Positions 1 to 6,985 are shown, counted from the first letter of the stretch. The stretch: DNA of 11,854 nt from Saprospiraceae bacterium (GCA_020852155.1 JADZBJ010000148.1:1-11854); one strand, 5' to 3'. Made by a program: numbers and translations. The notes: generated by a model from the sequence alone, not told the origin.

Positions 1-2
1 CA

Positions 3-461
3 GCCTGGATGCGCGCAGCCGCTGCAAGCGTTTGTAAACAAACAGCCGACAGCCTTCAAGCCGCTGACCCCAATGCCAAAATCATCATCATGGGCGACCT
101 GAATGACGATCCCGACAGCAAGAGCCTGACGAATGTACTAAAAGCCCGCCGAAAGGCTGACGACGTGGATGCCGGGGAATTATACAACCCCATGTACGAC
201 CTGTACAAGTCTGGCAATGGCACAATGGCTTACCGCGACGCCTGGAGCCTGTTCGATCAAATGATTGTATCAAAAGCATTTGTCAACAAAAAAACAGGCG
301 GCTGGCAATTATATAAAGCCATCGTTTTCCGACAGCCCTGGCTCATTCAATCAGGCGGTCAGTATGCGGGCTACCCTTTCAGGACATTTGTCGGTGATAT
401 TTTCATCAATGGGTACAGCGACCACTTGCCTGTTTATTTGTATTTTTTGAAGAAGAAATAG
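3..461 (+). CDS. Endonuclease/exonuclease/phosphatase family protein, C-terminal part (5' truncated by window edge)
   Basis: The reading frame is open from the first bases of the window to a TAG at 459-461, so only the C-terminal part (about 150 residues) is present. Two family hallmarks are visible: the GDLND motif (93-107), whose Asp and Asn belong to the metal-dependent phosphoesterase active site, and the terminal SDH triad (417-425), whose Asp-His pair completes it. Between them lies the run GTMAYRDAWSLFDQMIVS, typical of the Bacteroidota members of this family. The fold covers DNases, sphingomyelinases and phosphatases, so the substrate cannot be named from this fragment; Bacteroidota copies are often exported, but the N-terminus that would show this is outside the window. 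Several internal ATGs, such as the one at 9, are not the start. The stop codon runs straight into a T tract (462-469) ahead of the repeat region before lpd. Confidence 0.85.
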   Translation, partial: AWMRAAAASVCKQTADSLQAADPNAKIIIMGDLNDDPDSKSLTNVLKARRKADDVDAGELYNPMYDLYKSGNGTMAYRDAWSLFDQMIVSKAFVNKKTGGWQLYKAIVFRQPWLIQSGGQYAGYPFRTFVGDIFINGYSDHLPVYLYFLKKK

Positions 462-472
462 TTTTTTTTGTT

Positions 473-579
473 GGTTATCTGGTTATTTGGTGATTTGTTT
501 TTTTACCAAATAAACAGTTCAACAAATAACCGAATAACCAGATCACCCAATAACCAATCAAAAAATAACCAATCCAACC
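473..579. repeat. Octamer ladder (core AATAACC) with a 25-nt foldback, upstream of lpd
   Basis: The stretch between the phosphoesterase stop and the lpd ATG is built from a degenerate 8-mer. On the right side the units AAATAACC (524-531), GAATAACC (532-539), AGATCACC (540-547) and CAATAACC (548-555) follow in exact register, and AAATAACC recurs at 563-570. The left side (473-497) carries the same words on the opposite strand: GGTTATCT, GGTTATTT and then GGTGATTTG. As a result 473-497 and 523-547 are inverted repeats matching at 22 of 25 positions around a 25-nt loop. No Bacteroidota -7 box stands out here. The element could be a terminator-like hairpin for the upstream gene, an unstructured A/C-rich leader for lpd, or slippage-generated simple sequence. 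Confidence 0.8.
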
Positions 580-590
580 ATTCATTCAGT

Positions 591-1988
591 ATGAATTTCG
601 ATCTGATTATTATAGGCAGCGGCCCAGGGGGGTATGTGGCTGCCATCCGCGCCTCACAGTTGGGCATGAACGTAGCCGTTATAGAGCGCGAAAGTCTTGG
701 CGGCATTTGCCTTAACTGGGGTTGTATTCCGACCAAAGCCTTGCTGAAAAGCGCATCTGTTTTTGAATACCTGAACCATGCAGAAGACTATGGTATCAAG
801 GTAAAAGGCGCTGAAGCCGATTTTGGGGCAGTCATCAAGCGCAGCCGCAGTGTGGCTGAAGGCATGAGCAAAGGCGTGCAGTTTTTGATGAAAAAGAACA
901 AAATCACGGTCATCATGGGCAATGCAACACTGGTTGCCGGACCTAAGGTTGCCGTGAAAGATGCAGAAGGCAAAACAACTGAATACAGCGCCAAACACAT
1001 CATCATCGCTACCGGAGGTCGCGCCAAGCAACTGCCCAACCTGCCGATTGACGGCACAAAAATCATCGAATACCGCAAAGCCATGAGCCTCGACAATATG
1101 CCCAAACGCATGGTTGTCGTTGGCGCCGGCGCTATCGGCGTCGAATTTGGTTATTTCTACCACAGCATGGGCAGCGAAGTGAGCATCGTTGAGTTCATGG
1201 AGCAAGGTCTTGTACCACGCGAAGACCCGGACGTTTCAAAGGAATTAGCCAAGATTTATGCTAAAAAAGGCATGAAAATCTACGGTGGCTGGGCTGTCGA
1301 ACAAGTAGATACCAGCGGCAAGGAAATCAAGGTACACATGAAAAACCGCAAGGACGGCGCAACAGAAACGCTCGTTTGTGATGTGGTACTCAGCGCTGCC
1401 GGCGTCACACCCAATACTGAAAATATCGGCCTCGAAACTTTGGGTATTGCCACTGACCGCGGCTACATCAAAGTGGATGAATACTACCGCACCAACGTGC
1501 CGGGCGTATATGCCATCGGCGACGTTTTGGCCACTCAGGCATTGGCGCACGTCGCCAGCGCAGAGGGCATTACCTGTGTTGAGGCCATCGCAGGGCACCA
1601 TCCAGAGCCGATTGACTACAACAACATTCCGGGTTGCACCTACTGCTCACCTGAAATTGCATCTGTTGGTTACACCGAGCAGGCAGCCAAGGAGGCCGGT
1701 TTTGAAGTGCTGGTGGGCAAATTCCCCTTCACAGCCAGCGGCAAAGCCAAAGCGGCAGGCCATTCAGAAGGATTTGTCAAAGTTATTTTCGACAAAAAAT
1801 ACGGCGAATGGCTGGGCGCGCACATGATCGGCTACAATGTCACTGAATTGATCGCTGAAGTCGTCGTAGCCCGCAAACTGGAAACAACCGGCCACGAAAT
1901 CATCAAAAGCGTTCACCCGCACCCAACCATCAGCGAAGCACTGATGGAGGCCGCAGCAGCAGCCTACGGCGAGGTGATTCACCTGTAA
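591..1988 (+). CDS. lpdA: Dihydrolipoyl dehydrogenase (E3 component)
   Basis: This 465-residue flavoprotein reoxidises the dihydrolipoyl groups of 2-oxoacid dehydrogenase complexes or of the glycine cleavage system, passing electrons through FAD to NAD+. The N-terminal FAD motif GSGPGG is at residues 9-14. The redox disulfide lies in GGICLNWGCIPTK (Cys40 and Cys45), the NAD-binding motif GAGAIG at 178-183, the second FAD motif YAIGD with Asp311, and the catalytic C-terminal pair is His444 and Glu449 in HPHPTISE. Length and motif order are complete for the family. I place the start at 591 because MNFDLIIIGSGPGG is the expected N-terminus. The frame stays open upstream to an ATG at 468, but that extension only translates the octamer repeat. 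The Trp after CLN is common in one branch of E3 enzymes. No E1 or E2 genes lie nearby, so which complex it serves cannot be told; it may serve several. Confidence 0.96.
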   Translation: MNFDLIIIGSGPGGYVAAIRASQLGMNVAVIERESLGGICLNWGCIPTKALLKSASVFEYLNHAEDYGIKVKGAEADFGAVIKRSRSVAEGMSKGVQFLMKKNKITVIMGNATLVAGPKVAVKDAEGKTTEYSAKHIIIATGGRAKQLPNLPIDGTKIIEYRKAMSLDNMPKRMVVVGAGAIGVEFGYFYHSMGSEVSIVEFMEQGLVPREDPDVSKELAKIYAKKGMKIYGGWAVEQVDTSGKEIKVHMKNRKDGATETLVCDVVLSAAGVTPNTENIGLETLGIATDRGYIKVDEYYRTNVPGVYAIGDVLATQALAHVASAEGITCVEAIAGHHPEPIDYNNIPGCTYCSPEIASVGYTEQAAKEAGFEVLVGKFPFTASGKAKAAGHSEGFVKVIFDKKYGEWLGAHMIGYNVTELIAEVVVARKLETTGHEIIKSVHPHPTISEALMEAAAAAYGEVIHL

Positions 1989-2098
1989 GTACCGCCGAAC
2001 CCCGTTCGGCGAGTACACTCACGTCCGCCAAACGGGGTTCGGCACATCAACGCCGAACGGGGTTCGGCACATCAACGCCGAACGGGGTTCGGCGGTAC
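1989..2098. repeat. Ladder of 17-nt palindromes bounded by a perfect 23-bp inverted repeat
   Basis: The gap between lpd and the ABC ATPase is almost wholly palindromic. The unit GCCGAACGGGGTTCGGC is a 7-bp stem with a GGG loop. It occurs intact at 2052-2068 and 2077-2093, with one substitution (GCCAAAC half) at 2027-2043, and in reverse orientation with a CCC loop at 1994-2010. The three forward copies are spaced exactly 25 nt apart by the 8-nt linker ACATCAAC (2044-2051 and 2069-2076). The outermost arms 1989-2011 and 2076-2098 are a perfect 23-bp inverted repeat beginning and ending in GTAC. The array starts right after the lpd stop and ends 7 nt before the GTG of the next gene. It may act as a terminator or mRNA-stabilising structure, or be a REP-like dispersed repeat. 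There is no T tract. Confidence 0.9.
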
Positions 2099-2105
2099 AT
2101 TAACT

Positions 2106-2759
2106 GTGATAAAAGCAACCCTCATACGAAAGGCTTATGGCCCGTTGAGCATCCTCAACGGCGTGGATATCCACATCTCCAAAGGAGAAATCGTTAGTAT
2201 CGTGGGCAAATCCGGCGCAGGGAAAAGCACCTTGCTGCACATCCTGGGTACGCTCGACCCGGCCGACAGCGGCGAGATATTATTTGGCGACGTTAACGTG
2301 CGCACGCTGAGCAGCAAACAATTAGCGGCATTCCGTAATCGCCATATTGGTTTTGTTTTTCAGTTTCACCACCTGCTGCCTGAATTCACAGCCCTTGAAA
2401 ACGTCTGTATTCCAGGCCATATCGCCGGGCGTAGTGCTGCCGAACTCGAAGCAGAAGCCACGCGTCTGCTGACCTATTTAGGCCTGGCCGAACGCTTGCA
2501 ACACAAGCCCACCCAACTTTCCGGCGGCGAACAACAGCGCGTTGCCGTTGCCCGCGCCCTGATTAATCGCCCCGACGTCATTTTTGCCGACGAACCTACG
2601 GGCAACCTCGATTCAGCGGCTTCCAGAGATATGCACCAACTGATTCGCCAACTGCGCGACGACTACGGACAAGCCTTTGTAATCGTTACGCACAATCAGG
2701 AATTAGCAGAATTGTCTGATCGCTGCCTGGAAATGCGCGACGGGGTGTTGAGGTATTAG
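2106..2759 (+). CDS. lolD: ABC transporter ATP-binding protein, LolD type
   Basis: The product is a 217-residue cytoplasmic ATPase of the MacB/LolD group, which powers lipoprotein release from the inner membrane (LolCDE) or related FtsX-like permeases that do mechanical work. All ATPase motifs are visible: Walker A GKSGAGKST (residues 34-42), the signature LSGGEQQ (138-144), Walker B VIFADE with Asp162 and Glu163 followed by PTGNLD, and the H-loop His196 in VTHN. The segment HIGFVFQFHHLLPEFTALENV is close to the LolD consensus and separates it from importer ATPases. Translation starts at GTG 2106; this gives the normal family N-terminus and there is no upstream ATG in frame. The start lies just after the palindrome ladder and no Shine-Dalgarno sequence is seen. 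No LolC/E-like permease gene is adjacent, so the partner must be encoded elsewhere; the exact system served is inferred. Confidence 0.92.
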   Translation: MIKATLIRKAYGPLSILNGVDIHISKGEIVSIVGKSGAGKSTLLHILGTLDPADSGEILFGDVNVRTLSSKQLAAFRNRHIGFVFQFHHLLPEFTALENVCIPGHIAGRSAAELEAEATRLLTYLGLAERLQHKPTQLSGGEQQRVAVARALINRPDVIFADEPTGNLDSAASRDMHQLIRQLRDDYGQAFVIVTHNQELAELSDRCLEMRDGVLRY

Positions 2760-2877
2760 TTGTTGATGACGCGGATTATTGACGGACAGCGCAGATTTAA
2801 ATTTCTCTGCTGGATTCAACAAGCCAGTGAGGGAATTTTAAACAACCTCTTACATTCTTGCCATACATTAGCCCCTG

Positions 2878-4023
2878 ATGGCAACACTTTTCACAAAAAA
2901 ACACAATCGTCTGTTATGGCTTCATGGCATCCTCGCCATGACGTTCTGGCTCGCTGCCTGTAAATCATCCAGAGCGCCGGAGATTGATTATCAGCAAGTT
3001 ACATTCGCACCCAAGCCTAAAAATATCATTCTGCTCATTGGTGATGGCATGGGTCTGGCACAAGTTTCGGCCCACGTTTACTGGAAAGGCGTCGGGAAAA
3101 ACATATTTGAGGAATTCAATACCGTAGGATTTCACAAAAGCCATTCATGCGATGATCTGGTAACAGATTCCGCCGCCGGAGCAACGGCTTTTTCCTGCGG
3201 AAAAAAAACCACCAACGGCGCCATTGGCGTAATACCGCCCAACGACGAACCCTGCACGACCATCCTCGAAGACCTGGACAAACAAGGTTACGCTACGGGT
3301 ATGGTCGTCACCTGCACCGCCACCCACGCCACACCGGCGTCGTTCATCGCTCACCGAGAATTACGCGCCTTCACCGAAGAAATTGCACTGGATTACCTGA
3401 AAACCCCGATTGATCTGCTGATCGGCGGCGGTCGGGCATTGTTCAGCCGCGACGAACGGCCTGACCGGGCCAATTTGCTCGATTCGCTCAAGCAACGCGG
3501 CTATGTTATTCAAAATGGCTCCTCTTTCAGTCGGCTGCCCGAAAACGGCGAAGCGCCATATATTGCTTTCACCCACGACCGCGAACCACCAACGGCTTCC
3601 GGCGGGCGTCAATACCTGCCCCGCGCCACTCGTTTGGCTTGTGAATTTCTGCAAAAACGAAGCCCCAAGGGCTTTTTCCTGATGGTTGAAGGTAGCCAGA
3701 TTGACTGGGCCGGACACGCCAACGACCGAAACTGGCTGCGCGCGGAAATGAACGATTTTGACAAAACCATTCGCGAAGCCCTGAATTTCGCCGCTACCAA
3801 CAAAGAAACCATCGTCATCGTCACGGGCGATCATGAATGTGGCGGTCTGTCACTCAACTCCGGTGAACGCAGTAAGTCGTTCAAACCTGCTTTTGCTACG
3901 CGTTTGCACACAGCGTCGTTAGTGCCTGTTTATGCCTATGGTCCCGGCGCAGAAACCTTTTCAGGCTTGTATGACAACACAGAGATTTATCAAAAAATGC
4001 GTCACTTGTTGATGCTTCAATAA
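2878..4023 (+). CDS. Alkaline phosphatase, lipoprotein (PhoA superfamily)
   Basis: The 381-residue protein has a lipoprotein signal: basic N-terminus, hydrophobic core and lipobox LAAC with the lipidated Cys28, so it should act in the periplasm or at the outer membrane, releasing phosphate from organic monoesters. The full alkaline phosphatase metal site is present: Asp56 in LLIGDGMG, the nucleophile Ser98 in TDSAAGATA, Thr152 in ATPASF, Glu271/Asp276/His280 in VEGSQIDWAGH (same spacing as E. coli Glu322/Asp327/His331), Asp318-His319 in TGDHE and His344 in LHTASLVP. Where E. coli PhoA has Asp153 and Lys328, this protein has His150 and Trp277, the combination known from Bacillus-type and Antarctic TAB5 enzymes. 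The ATG at 2878 is chosen because it gives the signal peptide. I see no convincing promoter in the 118-nt gap from the ATPase gene, and no identifiable phosphate-control site. Confidence 0.94.
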   Translation: MATLFTKKHNRLLWLHGILAMTFWLAACKSSRAPEIDYQQVTFAPKPKNIILLIGDGMGLAQVSAHVYWKGVGKNIFEEFNTVGFHKSHSCDDLVTDSAAGATAFSCGKKTTNGAIGVIPPNDEPCTTILEDLDKQGYATGMVVTCTATHATPASFIAHRELRAFTEEIALDYLKTPIDLLIGGGRALFSRDERPDRANLLDSLKQRGYVIQNGSSFSRLPENGEAPYIAFTHDREPPTASGGRQYLPRATRLACEFLQKRSPKGFFLMVEGSQIDWAGHANDRNWLRAEMNDFDKTIREALNFAATNKETIVIVTGDHECGGLSLNSGERSKSFKPAFATRLHTASLVPVYAYGPGAETFSGLYDNTEIYQKMRHLLMLQ

Positions 4024-4059
4024 TCCCCAATGCCCTTTAAAAATCACATAAATCCAGGT

Positions 4060-4094
4060 CTAACCACTCATCGCTAACCACTAACCACTAACAA
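4060..4094. repeat. Heptamer ladder CTAACCA x5, abutting the aminotransferase start codon
   Basis: Five 7-nt units follow in exact register and end at the base before the ATG: CTAACCA (4060-4066), CTCATCG (4067-4073, degenerate), CTAACCA (4074-4080), CTAACCA (4081-4087) and CTAACAA (4088-4094). The AACC core resembles that of the octamer ladder in front of lpd, although the period differs. The leader it makes would be A/C-rich and unstructured, with no Shine-Dalgarno sequence. It could aid translation start or be replication-slippage sequence. Confidence 0.8.
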
Positions 4095-5375
4095 ATGTCT
4101 TCCCGTCGTTCGTTTATTCGCCAATCAGCCGCTTTTTTAGGCAGTTTTGCTTTACACCAGCAAATTGGAGCGGCATTTCCGGGTATTTCAAGCCGCGAAT
4201 TTCAACCCTCCGTTCATGACGCACAGGGCGATGACGAGGAATTTTGGCGACAAATTCGACAGGCTTATGCCGCCAGTCCGAATATGATTAACCTGAACAA
4301 CGGCGGCGTCTCCCCTACCCCGCGGGCAACGATGGATGCGCTGGATTACTACAACCGGATGTGCAGCGAAGCCCCATCGTATTACATGTGGCGCATTCTG
4401 GATCAAAACCGCGAGCCGCTGCGCGAAAACCTGGCTCAATTGGCTGGCGTCAGCGCGGAAGAGCTAGCCATCAACCGGAATGCCACAGAGGCGTTGAATA
4501 CGATTGTTTTCGGTTTGCCGCTAAAATCGGGCGACGAAGTCGTACTCAGCAAGTACGATTATCCAAACATGATGAATGCCTGGAAACAACGCGAAAAACG
4601 CGATGGTATCAAACTGGTTTGGGTTGATCTTGACCTGCCGAGCGAAGACGCCGACTATCTTGCCAACGCTTATACTTCAAAATTCACGAGCCGCACCCGA
4701 CTGGTACACATCACGCATGTCATCAACTGGAACGGACAAATTTTGCCTGCCAGGGCCATTGCCGACAAAGCCCACGCTCAGGGCATTGAAGTGTTGGTAG
4801 ATGCGGCGCACAGTTTTGCCTTACTGGATTATAAAATACCCGACCTCGGCGCCGATTACTGGGGCACCAGCCTACACAAATTCCTGTGCGGCCCGTATGG
4901 CAGCGGACTGATGTGGATTAAAAAAGAGAAAATTCCGAACATCTGGCCATTGCTGAGCAACGACAAACCTGACGGGGGCGATATTCGAAAATTCGAGACG
5001 CTGGGTACGCGTTCCTTTCCCATTGAAATGGCGATTGGCTATTCCCTCGACCTGCACAACCTCATCGGCAGCCGTAGAAAACAGGAGCGACTGCATTTTT
5101 TAAAAAATTACTGGATGGAACAGGTGCGCGATGTCAAAGGCATAAAATTGTACACATCACTACATCCGAAATGGGGTTGCGCTATTGGCGTTTTTGGACT
5201 GGAAGGACAAAAAGCAGGCGATATTTCATCAAAATTGTTCGAAAAACACAAGATTCACACCGTTCCGATTGAATGGGAAAAAATCAATGGCGTGCGCGTT
5301 ACACCCAATGTTTACACGAATAAAGAGGATCTGGATAAACTTGTTCGGGGCATTCGTGGTTTAGCAGCAGGATAA
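4095..5375 (+). CDS. Class V aminotransferase-fold PLP enzyme with Tat signal
   Basis: This 426-residue protein belongs to the fold-type I PLP enzymes of aminotransferase class V, in the group often annotated as isopenicillin-N-epimerase-like. It opens with a twin-arginine signal: SRRSFIR at residues 3-9 followed by a hydrophobic stretch and a likely cleavage site near AAFPG, so it should be folded with its cofactor in the cytoplasm and then exported. The PLP-binding Lys262 is in SLHKFLCGP, and Asp236 in VLVDAAHS should contact the pyridine nitrogen. The motif MINLNNGGVSPTP near residue 60-70 is typical of the N-terminus of this subgroup, and RNATEALN matches its cofactor phosphate-binding region. 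The reaction and substrate are unknown: racemase, lyase (selenocysteine- or cysteine-type) and transaminase are all possible. The preceding gene also encodes an exported enzyme, but no shared pathway is evident. The start is fixed by the Tat motif. Confidence 0.88.
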   Translation: MSSRRSFIRQSAAFLGSFALHQQIGAAFPGISSREFQPSVHDAQGDDEEFWRQIRQAYAASPNMINLNNGGVSPTPRATMDALDYYNRMCSEAPSYYMWRILDQNREPLRENLAQLAGVSAEELAINRNATEALNTIVFGLPLKSGDEVVLSKYDYPNMMNAWKQREKRDGIKLVWVDLDLPSEDADYLANAYTSKFTSRTRLVHITHVINWNGQILPARAIADKAHAQGIEVLVDAAHSFALLDYKIPDLGADYWGTSLHKFLCGPYGSGLMWIKKEKIPNIWPLLSNDKPDGGDIRKFETLGTRSFPIEMAIGYSLDLHNLIGSRRKQERLHFLKNYWMEQVRDVKGIKLYTSLHPKWGCAIGVFGLEGQKAGDISSKLFEKHKIHTVPIEWEKINGVRVTPNVYTNKEDLDKLVRGIRGLAAG

Positions 5376-5409
5376 ATCACATGTAATTCTGCGGGAATTA
5401 CAAAAAAAC

Positions 5410-5441
5410 TTGACATCGGCCCCTTTAAAAACTTAACTTTG
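5410..5441 (+). promoter_or_regulatory. Probable promoter of the sigma factor-pth operon
   Basis: TAACTTTG at 5434-5441 matches the Bacteroidota -7 consensus TAnnTTTG exactly. TTGACA at 5410-5415 supplies the upstream element; its TTG lies 21 nt before the -7 box, within the usual range for the phylum. Transcription would start around 5448-5450, leaving a leader of about 22 nt before the ATG at 5471. Confidence 0.75.
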
Positions 5442-5470
5442 CGCCGAAAAAAATACTCAGCACTGCACAC

Positions 5471-6340
5471 ATGAGGCAACTTAAGATAACGAAGTCCATT
5501 ACCAATCGTGAAAGCCAATCACTCGAAAAATACCTTCAGGAGATCGGTAAAGTCGATTTGCTTACGCCTGAAGAAGAAGTTGACCTCGCTAAACGGATCA
5601 AACAAGGCGACCAGATCGCACTTGAAAAACTGACCAAAGCCAACCTTCGCTTCGTCGTTTCTGTTGCCAAACAATACCAAAACCAGGGCCTTAGCCTCTC
5701 TGACCTCATCAACGAGGGCAACCTGGGCCTCATCAAAGCCGCTCAGCGTTTCGACGAAACCCGCGGTTTTAAATTTATCTCCTACGCCGTTTGGTGGATT
5801 CGCCAAAGCATCCTTCAGGCGCTGGCTGAACAAAGCCGTATCGTTCGCTTGCCACTCAATAAAGTCGGCTCGCTGAACAAAATCAACAAAGCTTTTTCTG
5901 AACTCGAACAGCAATACGAGCGCGAACCCAGCGCTGAAGAACTTGCATCGCTGCTCGAAATCACAACCGACGAAGTAGAAACTACGCTGGGCGTTGCTGC
6001 CCGCCACGTTTCGATGGACGCGCCTTTTGTTGAGGGTGAAGACAACTCCCTGCTGGACGTGCTGGAAAATAACACCATGCCCGGCACCGACTCGCACCTG
6101 GATTACGCTGATTCGCTGCGCCGTGAAATCGAACGTTCGCTCGGAACACTCACCGACCGTCAGGCCGATGTAATCAAACTGTACTTCGGTATTGGCGTTG
6201 AGCATCCGCTGTCGCTGGAAGATATCGGCGACAAATTCGGACTGACCCGCGAACGCGTCAGACAAATTAAAGACAAGGCAATCAACAAGTTACGCGCTAC
6301 TAACCGCAGCAAAATGCTCAAAACCTATTTGGGCGCGTAG
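5471..6340 (+). CDS. rpoD: RNA polymerase primary sigma factor (sigma-70, Bacteroidota type)
   Basis: The 289-residue protein is the housekeeping sigma factor that directs RNA polymerase to most promoters. It begins MRQLKITKSITNRESQSL, the almost invariant N-terminus of the Bacteroidota primary sigma, and lacks the long region 1.1 and spacer of E. coli RpoD, hence its small size. Region 1.2 spans roughly residues 16-50. Region 2 spans roughly 54-123 and includes KLTKANLRFVVSVAKQY, the DLINEGNLGLIKA core-binding stretch and the -10 contact segment ending in YAVWWIRQ (105-112). Region 3 follows to about 205, with SMDAPFVEGEDNSLLDVL as the 3.2 finger region. Region 4.2 is the helix-turn-helix at about 247-275 with TRERVRQI at 259-266. 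The gene has its own near-consensus promoter and may therefore feed back on itself. The next gene, pth, starts 12 nt after the stop. Confidence 0.97.
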   Translation: MRQLKITKSITNRESQSLEKYLQEIGKVDLLTPEEEVDLAKRIKQGDQIALEKLTKANLRFVVSVAKQYQNQGLSLSDLINEGNLGLIKAAQRFDETRGFKFISYAVWWIRQSILQALAEQSRIVRLPLNKVGSLNKINKAFSELEQQYEREPSAEELASLLEITTDEVETTLGVAARHVSMDAPFVEGEDNSLLDVLENNTMPGTDSHLDYADSLRREIERSLGTLTDRQADVIKLYFGIGVEHPLSLEDIGDKFGLTRERVRQIKDKAINKLRATNRSKMLKTYLGA

Positions 6341-6352
6341 TTTCCGATTTTC

Positions 6353-6913
6353 ATGAAATACCTTATCACGGGCTTGGGCAATATCGGCTCGGAATACGAC
6401 GGCACGCGTCATAACATCGGTTTTGACGCCGTAGATGCGCTGTGCAAGAAATTAGACGGCTCCTGGCGCAACGACCACCACGGCGAACTCGCGGAGGTCA
6501 AACACAAAGGCCGCACCCTGATTCTGCTCAAGCCTAATACTTACATGAACCTGAGCGGCAAAGCCGTACGCTACTGGCTGCAAAAGGAAAAAATTGAACT
6601 GGAAAACAGCCTCGTCATCTGCGACGATCTTAACCTTGTTTTCGGCAAACAACGCCTGCGCGCCAAAGGCTCCGATGGCGGCCATAATGGATTGAAAAAT
6701 ATCCAGGAAATACTGGCCTCCGACGCCTACCCTCGCCTGCGCATTGGTATCGGCAGCGACTTCTCAAAAGGCAAACAAGTGAATTTCGTACTCGGTAAAT
6801 GGTCCGAAGACGAACGCGCCGAACTCCCACACATATTAGACAAATCGGTTGAAGTGATTCTGGCCATGACCACCATCGGCATTACACGCGCGATGAATGT
6901 GCTGTCGAAATAG
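6353..6913 (+). CDS. pth: Peptidyl-tRNA hydrolase
   Basis: The 186-residue enzyme cleaves the ester bond of peptidyl-tRNAs that drop off the ribosome and so recycles tRNA; it is essential in most bacteria. It shows the family signature from the first residues: GLGNIG with Asn10, TRHNIGF with the catalytic His20, KPNTYMNLSG with Asn66, and ICDDLNL with Asp91 at the position of E. coli Asp93. GSDGGHNGLKNI supplies the Asn that contacts the tRNA-peptide junction. Length is normal. It starts 12 nt after the sigma factor stop, so the two are probably co-transcribed from the promoter at 5410-5441. It faces the M1 peptidase gene, with a structured intergenic region in between. Confidence 0.96.
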   Translation: MKYLITGLGNIGSEYDGTRHNIGFDAVDALCKKLDGSWRNDHHGELAEVKHKGRTLILLKPNTYMNLSGKAVRYWLQKEKIELENSLVICDDLNLVFGKQRLRAKGSDGGHNGLKNIQEILASDAYPRLRIGIGSDFSKGKQVNFVLGKWSEDERAELPHILDKSVEVILAMTTIGITRAMNVLSK

Positions 6914-6959
6914 AATCAAAATGGGCAAAGCCTGATGGATATTTCTGCACGAGGCGCAG

Positions 6960-6985
6960 CCCTGTGCGAATGCAGGGACTTTTTT
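6960..6985 (+). terminator. Possible weak terminator after pth
   Basis: CCCTG at 6960-6964 pairs with CAGGG at 6973-6977 around an 8-nt loop, and two bases later a run of six T residues (6980-6985) follows. The stem is short, so termination would be weak; position, 47 nt after the pth stop, fits. Confidence 0.4.

Noticed and set aside
468..590. In-frame N-terminal extension of the dihydrolipoyl dehydrogenase starting at 468
   Set aside because: The 41 extra residues are a translation of the octamer repeat, while MNFDLIIIGSGPGG at 591 is the family's normal N-terminus.
654..1205. 183-residue open frame antisense to lpd
   Set aside because: It is a shadow of a well-supported gene and its translation has no recognisable domain.
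1989..2098. Possible CRISPR array
   Set aside because: The 17-nt unit is itself palindromic and the 8-nt linkers are identical and far too short to be spacers; no cas genes are present.
2760..2877. Promoter-like TAAATTTC (2799-2806) with TTG at 2780-2782 ahead of the alkaline phosphatase
   Set aside because: The last -7 base is wrong and the spacing of 16 nt is shorter than the usual 19-21 nt, so I do not list it as a promoter.
5519..6265. 248-residue open frame antisense to the sigma factor gene
   Set aside because: It lies entirely inside the sigma factor coding sequence, its product resembles nothing I know, and it is explained by the codon bias of the sense gene.
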